NCBI GenBank assembly: GCA_947846985.1
Contig: CANTUZ010000002.1
Location: 158,504,217 to 158,568,216 of the forward strand
Direction: 5' to 3'
Length of the DNA stretch: 64,000 nucleotides
Source: Fratercula arctica
Lineage: Eukaryota; Chordata; Aves; Charadriiformes; Alcidae
Shown: piece by piece, positions 37,650 through 49,014 of the stretch
Numbering within the stretch: the first letter of the stretch is position 1
Layout of the letters: each line of letters begins with the position of its first letter
Position numbers and translations under genes: made by a program
Notes under the pieces: generated by a model
The model's database searches: none
What the model was told of the DNA's origin: nothing
What the model saw: only the letters and a program-made list of their open reading frames with translations

Positions 37650-37753
37650 TGTGTTCCTGTCCAGCCTCTAGGTGAACCTCCTTTGGCAGGGGCGTTGGAC
37701 TAGATTATCCGCAAAGGTCCCTTCCAGCCCCTACAATTCTGTGATTCTGTGAT
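37650..37753 (+). mobile_element. CR1 3' end fragment of a second subfamily, plus strand
   Basis: About 100 bp ending in two ATTCTGTG units (37735-37750), preceded by GTTGGACTAGATTATCCGCA, AAAGGTCCCTTCCAGCCCC and the upstream GGTGAACCTCCTTTGGCAGG. The ATTCTGTG tail differs from the ATTCTATG tail of the copy about 100 bp upstream, so these are two insertions and not one element. Confidence 0.85.
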
Positions 37754-39737
37754 CTTTTCTTAAACTGTAGAAGGGAAAGACCTGGAACTTGTGCAGATGC
37801 TGCCTGCTGTTTCTGCATCAAAACATTATAGACAATGAAAATATGGATGAAACTGAGTTTAATTCTGAGCTGCAGAGACAAAAAGTTAAACTGAAAATGT
37901 TCTTTATTCAAATGAAAATCATATTAAATTTCTAATTTTCTAGTGTATCTGGGGCAAAATTTATTTTTTTAGGTTTTGTTTATTTATTCTATTTGTCTGG
38001 GCACGTGTGCATAGATTCTTGAACATGTTTATTCTCAACAATAAAATAAGATTTAAAAAAAGAAATGGAGGGAAGAAAAAATGGGCAAAAAAGATAACTC
38101 CACCCTTTTTCTGAAATGTTGTGAGTAAAGATCTTTTCTCTATGATCCACTTCTGTATGGAAGTCATTAAAAAATGTTGACATATGGTATTCACCAAGTT
38201 CTTTCCCACAACACTTGCAAGTACTGTTTTTGAAAAAAATAACATCCAGCTGTTGATACCACATGCCAATCACTGTTATCCTTTAAATATATTTTCCAAG
38301 GGGAATATTTTGAGAAAATATGTCTGACGATGACTAATTGATTTTTACACAACAGTTAGGTATTAGGAGAGTTTAAATTGAAGGTATTATCTGGGTTTAC
38401 TGCCCTTGTCATTTTTATCCCCCTTTAAGACTAGATTTTATTTATGAAGTAGAATTAATTCAATGAGGGATCAATTTGGTGCATACTAGCTCCCCACAGT
38501 CATTTTATTCAATTAGCACTTTGGTTTAAAGGTTATACATGTGCGTGTGTGAATTAGTAGCTTTCCCTCTGCACTGTACAATGTGCTGCAAAGTGGAGGC
38601 TTGAGAGACTAAGGGCAAAATTGCTGAGTACGTTTCAGTGAATGACATGACACACTGAAAACTCAACTTTTGGAGTATGTAGGAACTCTGTAGGACAGAT
38701 TTAGTCGCAATGGATAACGTGAAGTCTGCACAGGGAGTTTTTCTGTAGTGAAAAAGTCTGGGCTAACAAACTTAAAAATTAATTTAATTTTATTTATAAT
38801 TTATGAATTAACTATTTCAAATACAAACACTTTAATAGAAAAGGTCTTTAATACCTGTAGTCTCAGATACCATTCCCACTCCCTCCCCTAATATCATAGA
38901 CATCTGCTGGCTATCCCATTGTTTTGGCTACTGATTCTTGACAGAACCACTTTGTAGCTCCTGCTAACTCCCTGTAACTGCTTCCCTCACATATTTGAGA
39001 CTGCCTGGATTTACTGTTACTGTTTAAAGGTATGATACTTCCACAAAGGATTACCTCTAGATGTGAAGAGTCTTCACATGAATATGCCTCGTCCCAGGGT
39101 TTTAAAGTCTTTGAGACGGTTATTTAAATAAACACAAGCATAACAGCTCATCCTCTGGGGGGGATAAGAAAGAAAGTTTACTCATCTGGGCTTAATAAAA
39201 ACTTCTAATCTTTTCTTTGTCATGCATTATTTTAGGAACAGCTCTAGGTATTTCTAGGTTACAGATGGGCAGGAAATTGCTTCAAAATCTAACATCTGTA
39301 AGCTAGCATTTTCTTACAAACCAGGTGAAAATTCCCATCTTTCAAAGTCTGCCATAGAAAAAATTGTGAAGACTGGTACATAGTCCATATGAAAAAAAAA
39401 CAAACAAAAAGCACAACACAACAGGGTAACAGATTCAAATGCAGAAGATGAGGAATTAAAGCTGTACTCTCCCTCCTGCTTACCACAAGGCCAGAGAAAA
39501 CAGGGATCTGACAGACTATATAAATGAAGTAATTTATTTGAGATGAAGCATGACTTTGGAAAAAGTTCAGGTGGCAGAACCAACATTCAAATCACTGCTT
39601 AACACTAGGCAGAGTGAGGAAATGTATTTGAGTCTCTTACATCCTAATGAAGTATCCCCGCTACTCTAGCATATGCATGCTTTCTTGCTCAATTTCATCT
39701 ACAGGTAAGCAACTTTTCCCTAATCAAGTGCCCTGTT
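37754..39737. other. Unique AT-rich non-coding DNA
   Basis: Two overlapping minus-strand frames (about 37961-38273, 94-102 codons) are AT-rich and unlike any protein I know. No repeat family is recognisable. Confidence 0.5.
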
Positions 39738-39843
39738 CATTAAAAAAAACAAACAAATAAACAAAAACAAAATGAAACAAAAAAAAAAACAAAAACAAAA
39801 ACAAAAAAAAACCCAAACAAACAAACAAACAAACAAAAAAAAA
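39738..39843. repeat. (CAAA)n / (CAAAAA)n A-rich simple repeat
   Basis: About 105 bp of A interrupted by single C, with a perfect (CAAA)n core near 39814-39834. The Phe/Val-rich and Lys/Gln-rich frames over it are artefacts. Confidence 0.94.
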
Positions 39844-42800
39844 ACACCACCAAAACCAACCAAAAGCTGTTTGCAAATGAAAACACACGAAAGAGCCCCT
39901 CTCGAAAACAGTTCTTGGTCTTCAACAGTTCTTGGCCTTCCCTTCACTAAGAACCATTACAAAGCACACAGGACACTCAATTGAGACGTTCATGACTCAA
40001 GTTTCTTGGCATGACTGATTCAGATCCTGACTAGCTCAATTACAACAATATCAACACAATCTCCACAGCATTTTTTTTCTAAACTGCAATCTTAATTTTG
40101 TCAGCATGTCTTCTTGATCAAGTAAAAGCACTCTTATTATTCCTGATGCTTTGCTCTTTCACAGTGGTTTTAAATGAAGAAAATTCTGGTATGTTCTGTT
40201 GTGATCTAATACTGCATTGCATCAGGGTAAAAAGCAGCTCTGTTTATAGATGTATATGTACGTATGCAATTTTCTTCTTGTCTTCTGTTTTACTGTGATG
40301 AAATAGACTTCAAGGATGTAATTTTGCCTGTGTGTCTATTATTCCAGATTTCCCTAATGTTCCTAATAGTTACCCAAGTGAGTTTTTAAGCTTGCCTACA
40401 TGGAGACTTTCAATAAAATTCATCTGAATTAAAGATCTTGTTTGAAAATGCATTGCTTAAGGATATGAAATTACTATTTGGTTATTCTGAATGGAATGAA
40501 AGCAGCTTTAACTGAATTTCCCTCCTTCCCTTCCAAAACAAATAAAAAACAAAACAAATTTATCAAATAAGGGTGTAGTTTCATGTAGGATTTAAACCAG
40601 GATAACTCCTTAGAAGACGGATGTGTGCCATGACCTATTTGTGTTGCCAACTGGCCCGCAGTATTCAAAGAAAGGAAAACAGGCATAGAAGGGACAACAG
40701 CATTTGAGGAAAGAAGAAAAAAGGCTGAAGACATTTCATATTCTGTTTTAATAACATTTCTCTGTGTATGAGTTATATTGATTGTCCAGAATTTCATTTC
40801 TTACATGTGTTTAGTAGCAGTATGTCACTAGACATGACTATGCCGTCTCTTCCGTTAAAAGACACTTACTGTGCTCCCATTGAATCGGAAAGATTGAAGG
40901 GGGTAAAAATGTTCTTTCTGGAGCTGCTAACAGTTGAATTGCCAATCTGAACAGAAGCCAAATGGAAACCTGGCTTGCCAGCCAGCACTAATGTTAAGTA
41001 CATCTTAATTACCCAAGTACTCAAGTATATCTTAATAACCCAAGAATGCCTGGGCAATTGGTCTAAAAGCCAAAATGGACTGAAATAACCAGGGTTTTTA
41101 AAACAATTTCTAGGAGTGATATACAGCTAAGACATTGCAGACTGGATGAGGAAAAAGAATTTTTAGACCGTCCATTAAACAAACTCTTAAAGTTCACCGT
41201 TTGTTGAAGATTGTTAAGATGAATTCTCACAAATTCTCATTCTCTCGATCTCATGTGCTCCTCCAAGCGTCTCTTTAGCCTAGAGAAGAGAAGATGGAGA
41301 GGGGGGTTCACAAAAAGTGACAAGAAAGAGATTTAAAAGAAAAAAGGATTAGCATAAAAGATTAATTCTTCACCTTGGTTCATATTTATGGTTTTCGTGT
41401 ATTTATGTCTATTGAAAGTTTCTTTAAATAAGATTACTCTTTTCTTTTTCCTTTTTTTTTTCATATTCTGATGATTACATAAAAATGTAATTGCTTACAT
41501 AGTTAAAGATTATCAGCAAGTATTTTTATGTTGTCCTAAGATGGAAAAGTATGATTTATTTAAGGTAATTTTGGCCTGGATCATTTGTGATGAACTCAGG
41601 GTCTCAAACAAGTTTTTTGTGTTTTGCTTAAACAAGTATAGACTATTCTTTAGTGTCATACTGTTGATTTCAGGAGCTGTACAACATATATGAATAAAGT
41701 TAGACCGTTCAGCAGTTTGAATTATCTACATGATATTCCAAATTATATATCATTTTTCATTAAGTGCTTTTTTTTCCCCTTATTAGAATTTTGTGTCCTA
41801 CAGTGTAATCGAGTACTAATTCCTTCCTCAGTGAACAAGGAATTCATGTCTGACAAAAGGCAGATCTGGGACTAAAGACGAAGTGGAAATAAGAAGCTTT
41901 ACATTGTTTTGTCACATTTGCGTGTCTACCTTGGGACAATATTTCCGTTTACGTGTTTACCTGATTTATAAGATTCTACTAAGAGGCAACATTTCTGCAA
42001 AATGGAATTTTCTTATTGGTCTAGCAGATAACTCTGTTCTTGAACTTTCTTACAGGCTGTAAGGATACAAGACAAACGTACTAGGGAAATGAAGAACCAT
42101 ATAGAACATAATTTAATTACTTACTTATTTTACCTTCATGTGAACTACGGTATTTGAAACTGGATGTCATGCAAAGGCTTCTGTGGAAGACAGCAATCCT
42201 AACCCCCAAAAAAAGACTGAAGAGGTTGCTCTTTAGTGACTTAGTCTGCTTTTGAAGGCTTACGTTTTTCCAGTTTTATCAGCAGATTTTCATTATTATT
42301 TTAGTGGTTCTGAAACAATTTGCCAAATTACCTCAATATTCTGATGATAAAGTAGTTGAATAGTTTCTTTTCATCCATTTATGGTTTGTTTTTTTTTTTT
42401 CTCCAGCTGCTCCTAACAGAATGTAAGACTAAAGATACAAACATTGTGTGTTTTTTGAAGTTCTGTTTCAATGTTTGATATTGTAAGATGTAATCATGTG
42501 CAGAAAGCAAGGTTCTTGTTAGTATGAGTTCATTAAAAATGTCTGCCTAATTCTTACACCCAGCCACAGGGACTCATGCTGGGTCTCACTGTCAGCAAAA
42601 AGGGTTCTACTCTAGTACTGTGTCAATGGAATTTAGGTTAAAAGTGAGATATGAGGGTGAAAATCAACTTTGTCCTATAGGTATAATTGCAGTGTGGCTG
42701 AATGTATACACTGGGTACCCAGTACACCAAAGTTCTTAATTCTTAGGGTGGCCCAGGAACACCCCAACTGGTCTCTGCACTGATGAAACAGTGGGATAAC

Positions 42801-43399
42801 TCCAGACAAGGACTCTTTTTATATTTATATATAAAAAGAGAATTACAGATATTATATAAACATACATATATATATATAGTTCTTCTATATTTTCATATAT
42901 GTGAGCACTTTGCAGTTCAAAGGAAACAGGTAGCAAATCAAAGAGTGTTCAGAGATCATGTGGCTATAAGAGTTTCAAAAAATGGCAACCAACCAATCTC
43001 ACAGCAATATGAAAATACATAGGCTTATGAAGGCGGCTTTTGTGTGGTCACCAGCTTCCAGTTATGACATACTTCTGGGAAAACCAGAATGGGCATCAGG
43101 TCCTGCCAAGCAACCAGAGGGTAAGATGAAAACACGTAGGATGTGACATTACGTGAAATGGTGACTCCCTGTCATAAAATAAAAGCTGAAACAAAATGGC
43201 AGCACCAAATATTATGTGGTAAAGAAGTTCTTGTGACATCCAGTTGAATTAACCAGCAGTGGTGGCACTGGGGCCCTTGCTCCTGCCACTCAGTGCCAGG
43301 GTAGTCTGTGACTGTGTGGGCTATGATGTTTCACAAAATGACAGACCCTGAAAAAGCTGTTTGGGGCTTCTTTCTTGCACAGTGTATCAGGTGTCCGTG
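39844..43399. other. Unique non-coding DNA with small tandem duplications
   Basis: No gene or transposon is recognisable. A 27-bp unit is imperfectly duplicated in tandem at 40996-41044 (20 of 22 aligned bases match). A T12 run lies at 42389-42400 and a (TA)n run at about 42866-42878. Confidence 0.5.
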
Positions 43400-44239
43400 T
43401 CCAGATGCTGGCAGGGGGCGGCTGGACGGCCTGTGTGTGGAGTGGCCGGGGCTGCCCCGTGCCGGACACAGCCGGTCCCAGCCGGTCCCAGCCGGCTCCA
43501 AGGGCCCCAGCGCAGGACACAGCTGAGCCCCTCAGCCAAGCTGGGGGCGCCGGGGGGAAAAGAGGTTTGCGAAAGGGCCGAAGGCGGCCCAGGCAGAGGA
43601 GGAGGAAGGCAAGGAGGGAGCAGCAGCAGAGGGAGCCCCAGGGCGGAGGAGGAGGAGGGCAGGAGGTGCTGCAGGCCCGGAGCAGGGATCCCCTGCAGCC
43701 CTGGAGAGACCCCGCTGGAGCAGAGACCCCCCCTGCAGCCCGGGGAGGGCCCCAGGCTGCAGCGGGGGGATCTTTCCTGCAGGAGCTGCGGCCGTGGAGA
43801 GCCCCGGCGGGAGCAGGTTGTCCCTGAAGGACTGCAGCCCGGGGCAGGGCCCGCGCTGGAGCAGGGAGAGGGGTGAGGAGGGAGGAGCGGCCCAGAGGGG
43901 CTGCCATGGACAGACAGACACCCCAATTCCCTGTCCTGCTGCGGCGTGGGGAGGAGTCTGTATTGAAGGAGTGAATTTGGGCCTGGGGAAAAAGGGAGTG
44001 GTGCATGAAGGTGTTTTAGTTCTTGTTTCTCACCATCCAAATCTCTTTTTAACTGAAAAAAAAATCAATTACTTTTCCCCAAGTCAAGTCTGTTTTGCTT
44101 ATAATGGGAATTGGTCAGTGATCTCTGTGTCTTTATGTCTACCAATGAGATTTTCCATCCTGGTCTCTCCCCGTCTCCTATGGAAAAGGAGGAGGGAGAG
44201 AGTGGCTGGGGAAGGGGCCCAAGGCTATCCCACCAGACA
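43400..44239 (+). mobile_element. GC-rich endogenous-retrovirus LTR (solo), plus strand
   Basis: A long terminal repeat of the GC-rich type common in birds, about 840 bp. The left part (about 43455-43540) carries GGCTGCCCCGTGCC and a CAGCCGGTCCC repeat, then (43600-43870) a degenerate tandem array built around CTGCAGCCC, GGAGAG and GCTGGAGCAG. The right part (43960-44239) has TTTTCCCCAAGTCAAGTCTG, GGTCAGTGATCTC and the terminal GGCTATCCCACCAGACA. The left and right parts align by eye with the reverse complement of the LTR at 47836-48183. The usual AATAAA signal region is degraded (about 44050-44075). No internal viral genes flank it, so it is a solo LTR. The left boundary and target duplication are not resolved. 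Large open frames on both strands here are GC artefacts. Confidence 0.75.
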
Positions 44240-45187
44240 GGGTGACTTACCAGCAGGCACTTGATATGGCTCACTGTATGGTGAGTCTAAAGCACACCAG
44301 TGAAAGTTCACACCACTGAGGCAGAAGGAGGGGACACCACTTCATCGACTTCCCCACTGCACCACCATTTTTAAATTAACACAGGCTTCTAGGGTATCTG
44401 CACCCTCAGGTTGCACTGTGACAGTATGGATAAAGGAAATAGTGATTTGGTGTCTCCTAGCCATACTGCTTTTCCCTTTCCCTTCTGTGGCCCAATGCAC
44501 CCATGGGTTGTTTTCTTTGTGAAAGCACTTGTGTAAGTGTGATCCCTGTGGGCACGAAACCCTCAGGTGACCCAGAAAGTAAGTACAGTAAGAAAATGTA
44601 CAGCTTTCCCTGAACTGCTTCTCTGAGAGATAAGACAAGCCCCAGCACTGGTGTGAAGGTGGAGACGCAAATGAAGGTTACTCATGAAGGCGTGAAGAGA
44701 AAGGCAATGAGACCATCCTGTGGCAGAGAGAGACCAAGCTATGAGATCACTTGCACTTTGACACAAAATTGCAACTTAACTTCACACAGAAAACACCCAA
44801 ACTGGTAAATAAAGTACACTCTCTGGCACTGAGATCATTTAGCACAGCAGCTTTCATGTCCACACTATAAAAGAGTCCTTTTACTCAAAATAGTGAAACC
44901 CTGTCCTAAGTGCCTAGTTGCAGTAGTCCATGATCTTAACTCCTCATTGTTTTCAGGCATTACTCAATAAAGTGCTAGTTGACCCAAGCCATTGACCTGG
45001 CCATTTTTAATTTATTAGTATGGACTCAGTCATAGCTGTTCACTGCAATGATTTTTTAGTGTCTCCTTCAAGACAGACTCTCTGATTAACAGTCACTGAG
45101 GGTAGAATTCAGCTTCAGATCAAAATACCTGTAGCACAAGCATATAAACATAGGCAGTTGCCTAAACATTGGTATGTAAAGCCATAT
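44240..45187. other. Unique non-coding DNA
   Basis: Between the LTR and a CR1. The minus-strand frame at 44342-44638 (98 codons) has no recognisable family and overlaps two others. Confidence 0.5.
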
Positions 45188-45605
45188 GAATCATAGAATC
45201 ATAGAATGTGTTGTGTTGGAAGGGACCTTTAAAGGTCACCTAGTCCAACCCCCCTGCAGTCAGCAGGGACATCTTCAACTAGATCAGGTTGCTCAGAGCC
45301 TCATCAAGCCTGGCCTTGAATGTCTCCAGGGATGGGGCCTCCACCACCTCTCTGGGCAACTTGTGCCAGTGTCTCACCACCCTCATTGTAAAGAACTTCT
45401 TCCTAATGTCTAATCTAAACCTACCCTGCTCTGGTTTAAAACCATTGCCCCTTGTCCTATCGCTACATGCCCTTGCAAACAGCCCCTCCCCAGCTTTCTT
45501 GTAGGCCCCCTTCAGGCACTGGAAGGTCGTTATAAGGTCTCCCTGGAGCCTTCTCTTCTCCAGGCTGAACAACGCCAACTCTCTCAGCCTGTCCTCATAG
45601 GAGAA
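45188..45605 (-). mobile_element. CR1 LINE, 5'-truncated, minus strand
   Basis: The reversed tail (ATCATAGAATCATAGAATG) begins at about 45190. ORF2 is open from near 45605 ([12 protein letters not shown]) to its natural stop at 45279-45281 (LDEALSNLI). By eye it differs at only about ten positions from the corresponding 415 bp of the copy at 35622-36270, for example CTTGTGCC for CCTGGGCC near 45360. The element ends abruptly at GAGAA before ATGTCGTATA. It contains only the C-terminal ORF2 region and the 3' UTR. Confidence 0.95.
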
Positions 45606-47835
45606 ATGTCGTATATATTTGAGAGTTAAGGAACTAGGGAGATATGTCATAGGACCTATGACATTCTGCAGTGGCATCTGAGTTGAGGGAACATAAACCA
45701 GAGCAAATCAAATCACAATAGCTTCATACGTTTAAGGTGTAAGTCAAGCTGTAAATTTCCATTATACTTAATGAATTTTCACCAGAGTTTAAATTCAGTT
45801 TTCTATAAAAAGTGGTCTAGCACCCTCTGAGATGTCTAAAGTTGTCAGAATCATTCAGATAGGACTGGCAAATACAATACAGAACCTACACCCTTCTGGA
45901 AAGTGGAAGCCATGCATGGTACTCTAAAGTATCTCAAATTACAGTAGATACCCCGGGGTAGACAACTGAATCAGGTCAATAGTCTCTTAAGGTATGGTAG
46001 CAAATGCCAGTATTAAGAATTTGTGTGGTAAACTGGGTCAACAAGCCATCAGACAATCAATTAAAATAAATTAGATCAGAATTTTCCTCTGGCACTAAAT
46101 CTGAGTGAAACGGAATGGCCTCTGTTTGTCCTATTAGACTCTCCAAATCAAGAGCAGCCACATCCAAACTGCCTATTGGGAATGATCTCAAGGTTGTACT
46201 AAGCCCTAAAATGTACAGGTTAGCCCAGATTAAAATCACGCCAAAGTTAATCACAATTTCACTGTAGGTGGAATGAAGCTTCAGAACACTTGAGTGTTCC
46301 TTCAAGCTATTTAATTAACTAGGATAGACATAGTGAAGGGGTATGTAATAAAGACAAGTAAATGGCTTGCTGTACCTGAAAGAGACAGTTTTGCTCATCC
46401 CATCCTGATGAGTGCCATTGGTGGCACAATTGGTCTAAGGCTGGAATTTCTTTGACTGCTAAGAAGATGGAAAAGGCGTGGTTTCAGAAAATTCACCTGG
46501 GCACACACCTGCAACTTTAAGAATGTTAATAAAGTTGGAAATTGAGCCTAAGTGCTTACTTTTGGACTCAGGCTTCCATGTTCTGGAAACATTTCTCCCA
46601 GTCCCTTTCTTGACAGCAGCATCGGTTATTTCCCACTTCAGTTGCCACCCTAACAAAACTGTTGTAGTAAAAATGTTCTGCTTTTTCTTGCTACAAAAAG
46701 CTTCTGCTCAAACATAAGACCTATTTAATCTCGGGCCAGAACAGTAACACAAAGGTTTTTCTCCCCTCAAGCAGAGGTTGCAAACCATTTTGTTTAATAG
46801 AGGCCTATCAGGAAAGCCTGCAATTCCTCATGTGTGAATGAAGCTATTAAACCCCAAAGCTCATTACACAAATAATGTCCATTTTGATATTTCAAAGTAC
46901 TTTTAGCAAGGTGCTCACAAGAGTGTTGTAAATGATCCGTAAACAGTGGAACACTATAGGGACAAATTGTAGATTGGGCAATTTATTTTCACAAAAGTTT
47001 ACTGCCAAAGGAGAAAGCAATTGCCAGGGTCACTTGAGGGCCTGATCCTACAAAAGCTCCTCTCCTCTGTCTTCCTTGTTCATGCTGTGACACTGCGTAA
47101 ATCAGGAAGATTAGTCCTGTGAGTAAGGTATTCTCAGGTAAGTAAGGGGTTTGTGGTATTTTATTTTTACTGTGTAATCACAAAAAATGGGTACCTCCTT
47201 GATACGTTTGTAGGTAATTCCCTCACATTTCTAAATAATTTCTTTTTATTCTTTCTGGCAGATATGTCACCACCATAAGCATGAGGAAATAAGACTAAAA
47301 AGAGGAACTAAGCAAAAATTTCACATGATAAATGTGAAATTATTCTTTGTAAATGAAAATAAAAAAAAAAGTTACTTCTTGAAAGTGTAGATTTCTTCAG
47401 TATTCCTGAATTCCAGGAAAGTGGAAAGGCTGAGGAAAAAAGACTGTTTTCTCTGAAGTGTTCCATGCACGATGCTTTCAATTTATCCCCAAAAAAACAA
47501 AAAAAGGCTGAATTTCAGTGGTGCTTTTTAATATTGACTTTTACTATATATCAAAACGAGTTTAAATCCTGCATTTCAACATTTCCTATATCCAAACTAC
47601 GGAGCTAGTATCCAACAGCTAGGGATGATAGCCTTTAAAATCACGCTACCTGGCACCAGCTGATGTGACAGGACTGGTGATGGAGATTTCAAAGGACTCT
47701 GGTTTCATGACATATGTGTCATATTATTTTTGAGGTCAGTAAGGGACTGATTCAGAAGACAGTCAGCAGGAACAGCTTCACTTTAATCTGTGCCAGTTGT
47801 CTGCCATTTGTTCTTGAAATTTATTTCAGCGTCTC
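45606..47835. other. Unique non-coding DNA with a weak tRNA-like stretch
   Basis: No gene or transposon is visible. The stretch 46414-46505 has a perfect Pol III A-box pattern (TGGCACAATTGG, 46422-46433) but a poor B box, so I do not call a tRNA gene. A short A10 run lies near 47361. Confidence 0.45.
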
Positions 47836-48183
47836 TGTGGTGGGTTTGACCTTGGCTGGCTGCCAGATGCCCACCTAGCCACTCTCTCCCTTCTCCTCCT
47901 CAACAGGACAGCAGGAGAATATAAGGTGAAAAAGCAGGGTTATTTCTCTCACATTTTTTCTCACTCCTCTCTCTCTCACAGCTGCTACACAGTGTTTTTC
48001 ACTCTCCTTAAAATATGTTATCACAGAGGTACCACCAGCTTTGCTGATGAAGTCAGCTTTGGCCAATGGTGGATCCGTTTTGGAGCTGGCTGGAACCAGC
48101 TGTATCCATCATGGGGCAGCCTCTGATCTCTCCTCACAGAAGTCCCCACTGCTACCAAAACCTTGCCATATAAACCCAGTGTA
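47836..48183 (-). mobile_element. Short LTR of the same retroviral family, minus strand
   Basis: About 350 bp bounded by TGTGGTGGG on the left (47836) and AAACCCAGTGTA on the right (to 48183), matching the TG...CA terminal pattern of LTRs imperfectly at the right end. Read on the minus strand it aligns with the LTR at 43.4 kb at both ends: TGCCCCATGATGGATACAGC, CTGGTTCCAGCCAGCTCC and, at the other end, GAGAGTGGCT. It lacks the entire GC-rich tandem array and the poly(A)-signal region between them. No retroviral genes adjoin. Flanking 5-mers GTCTC and CCCTC agree at three of five positions, so a target duplication is doubtful. Confidence 0.78.
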
Positions 48184-48958
48184 CCCTCGTACCCCATTAC
48201 TCTGATATTAGGTTCTATCACAACCTAACCTGCATTTTGGGAACAACTACTCTGCACCAGGGACTACAAAAGGAGAGGTGACATTCTGCTCTTGTATTAG
48301 CTCAAAAGACTCACAATGTGCCTTCATACTTGGTTTATTGCCAACTGCACCTGTGTCACAGTTGGAAACTGGATGTAAGGATAATGAAAGCAGCTGAAGT
48401 CATGTAGTTGGTCTCCAGTGATTCTCAGGCTGCCTAGATGTGCATTTCTCATTAGGAGTGGGAATAACATAAACCGCTTTTGTTTAGGGGCACCTTAGGC
48501 ATCGTTATCTCATCCTTAAGCTTTGCATGCTAAGAATGATATCAAACCCAAACTCAATAGAGAAAGGTTCCCTCATGAACCCTGACTCTAGATTTCATGC
48601 TCTTACTCACAGGCTGTTGTTTAGGACTTGTGATATAAGACTTTCCTTTTGCTAAGTACAAATCAGAAACACATTCCAGAAACAAATCTGGAAACTCAAA
48701 ATCATTGGGAGACTAAGCCAGAGGTGTAAATTCCAGACCTTGCAGTACCAGTGCCCCCTACAATCACTTCTCCACATCCTTTAGTGAAGGTTAATTGGGT
48801 ACCAAAGCAAAAAGATTTTTATACAAATTAGTCTTAAAACTGGAATTTGACCTGTTGACCGTTACAGGTCTTTGACAGATTCTCAGAACCCTCGAAGATC
48901 TGATATTTGGATATCTATGGATCTAACTTTGAAACTAGACTGGCTTTGAGATGCAGAT
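48184..48958. other. Unique non-coding DNA
   Basis: Nothing recognisable between the short LTR and the CR1 relic. Confidence 0.5.
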
Positions 48959-49014
48959 TGAACCATATAACATCCAGAGATCCCTTCCAGCAAAATTATT
49001 CTTTGTCTCTATGA
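48959..49014 (+). mobile_element. Decayed CR1 3' end, plus strand
   Basis: The stretch CCAGAGATCCCTTCCAGC followed by AAATTATTCTTTGTCTCTATGA has the order and spacing of a CR1 3' UTR and two tail units, with several substitutions. It is older than the other copies. Confidence 0.55.

Noticed and set aside
43290..44040. Large Pro/Ala/Gly-rich frames on both strands (up to 238 codons)
   Set aside because: They lie in the GC-rich LTR, where stops are rare. Several overlapping frames are open at once and none resembles a protein family.
43400..48183. The two LTRs as ends of one provirus
   Set aside because: They are in opposite orientation and no viral gene similarity lies between them; only a CR1 and unique DNA do.
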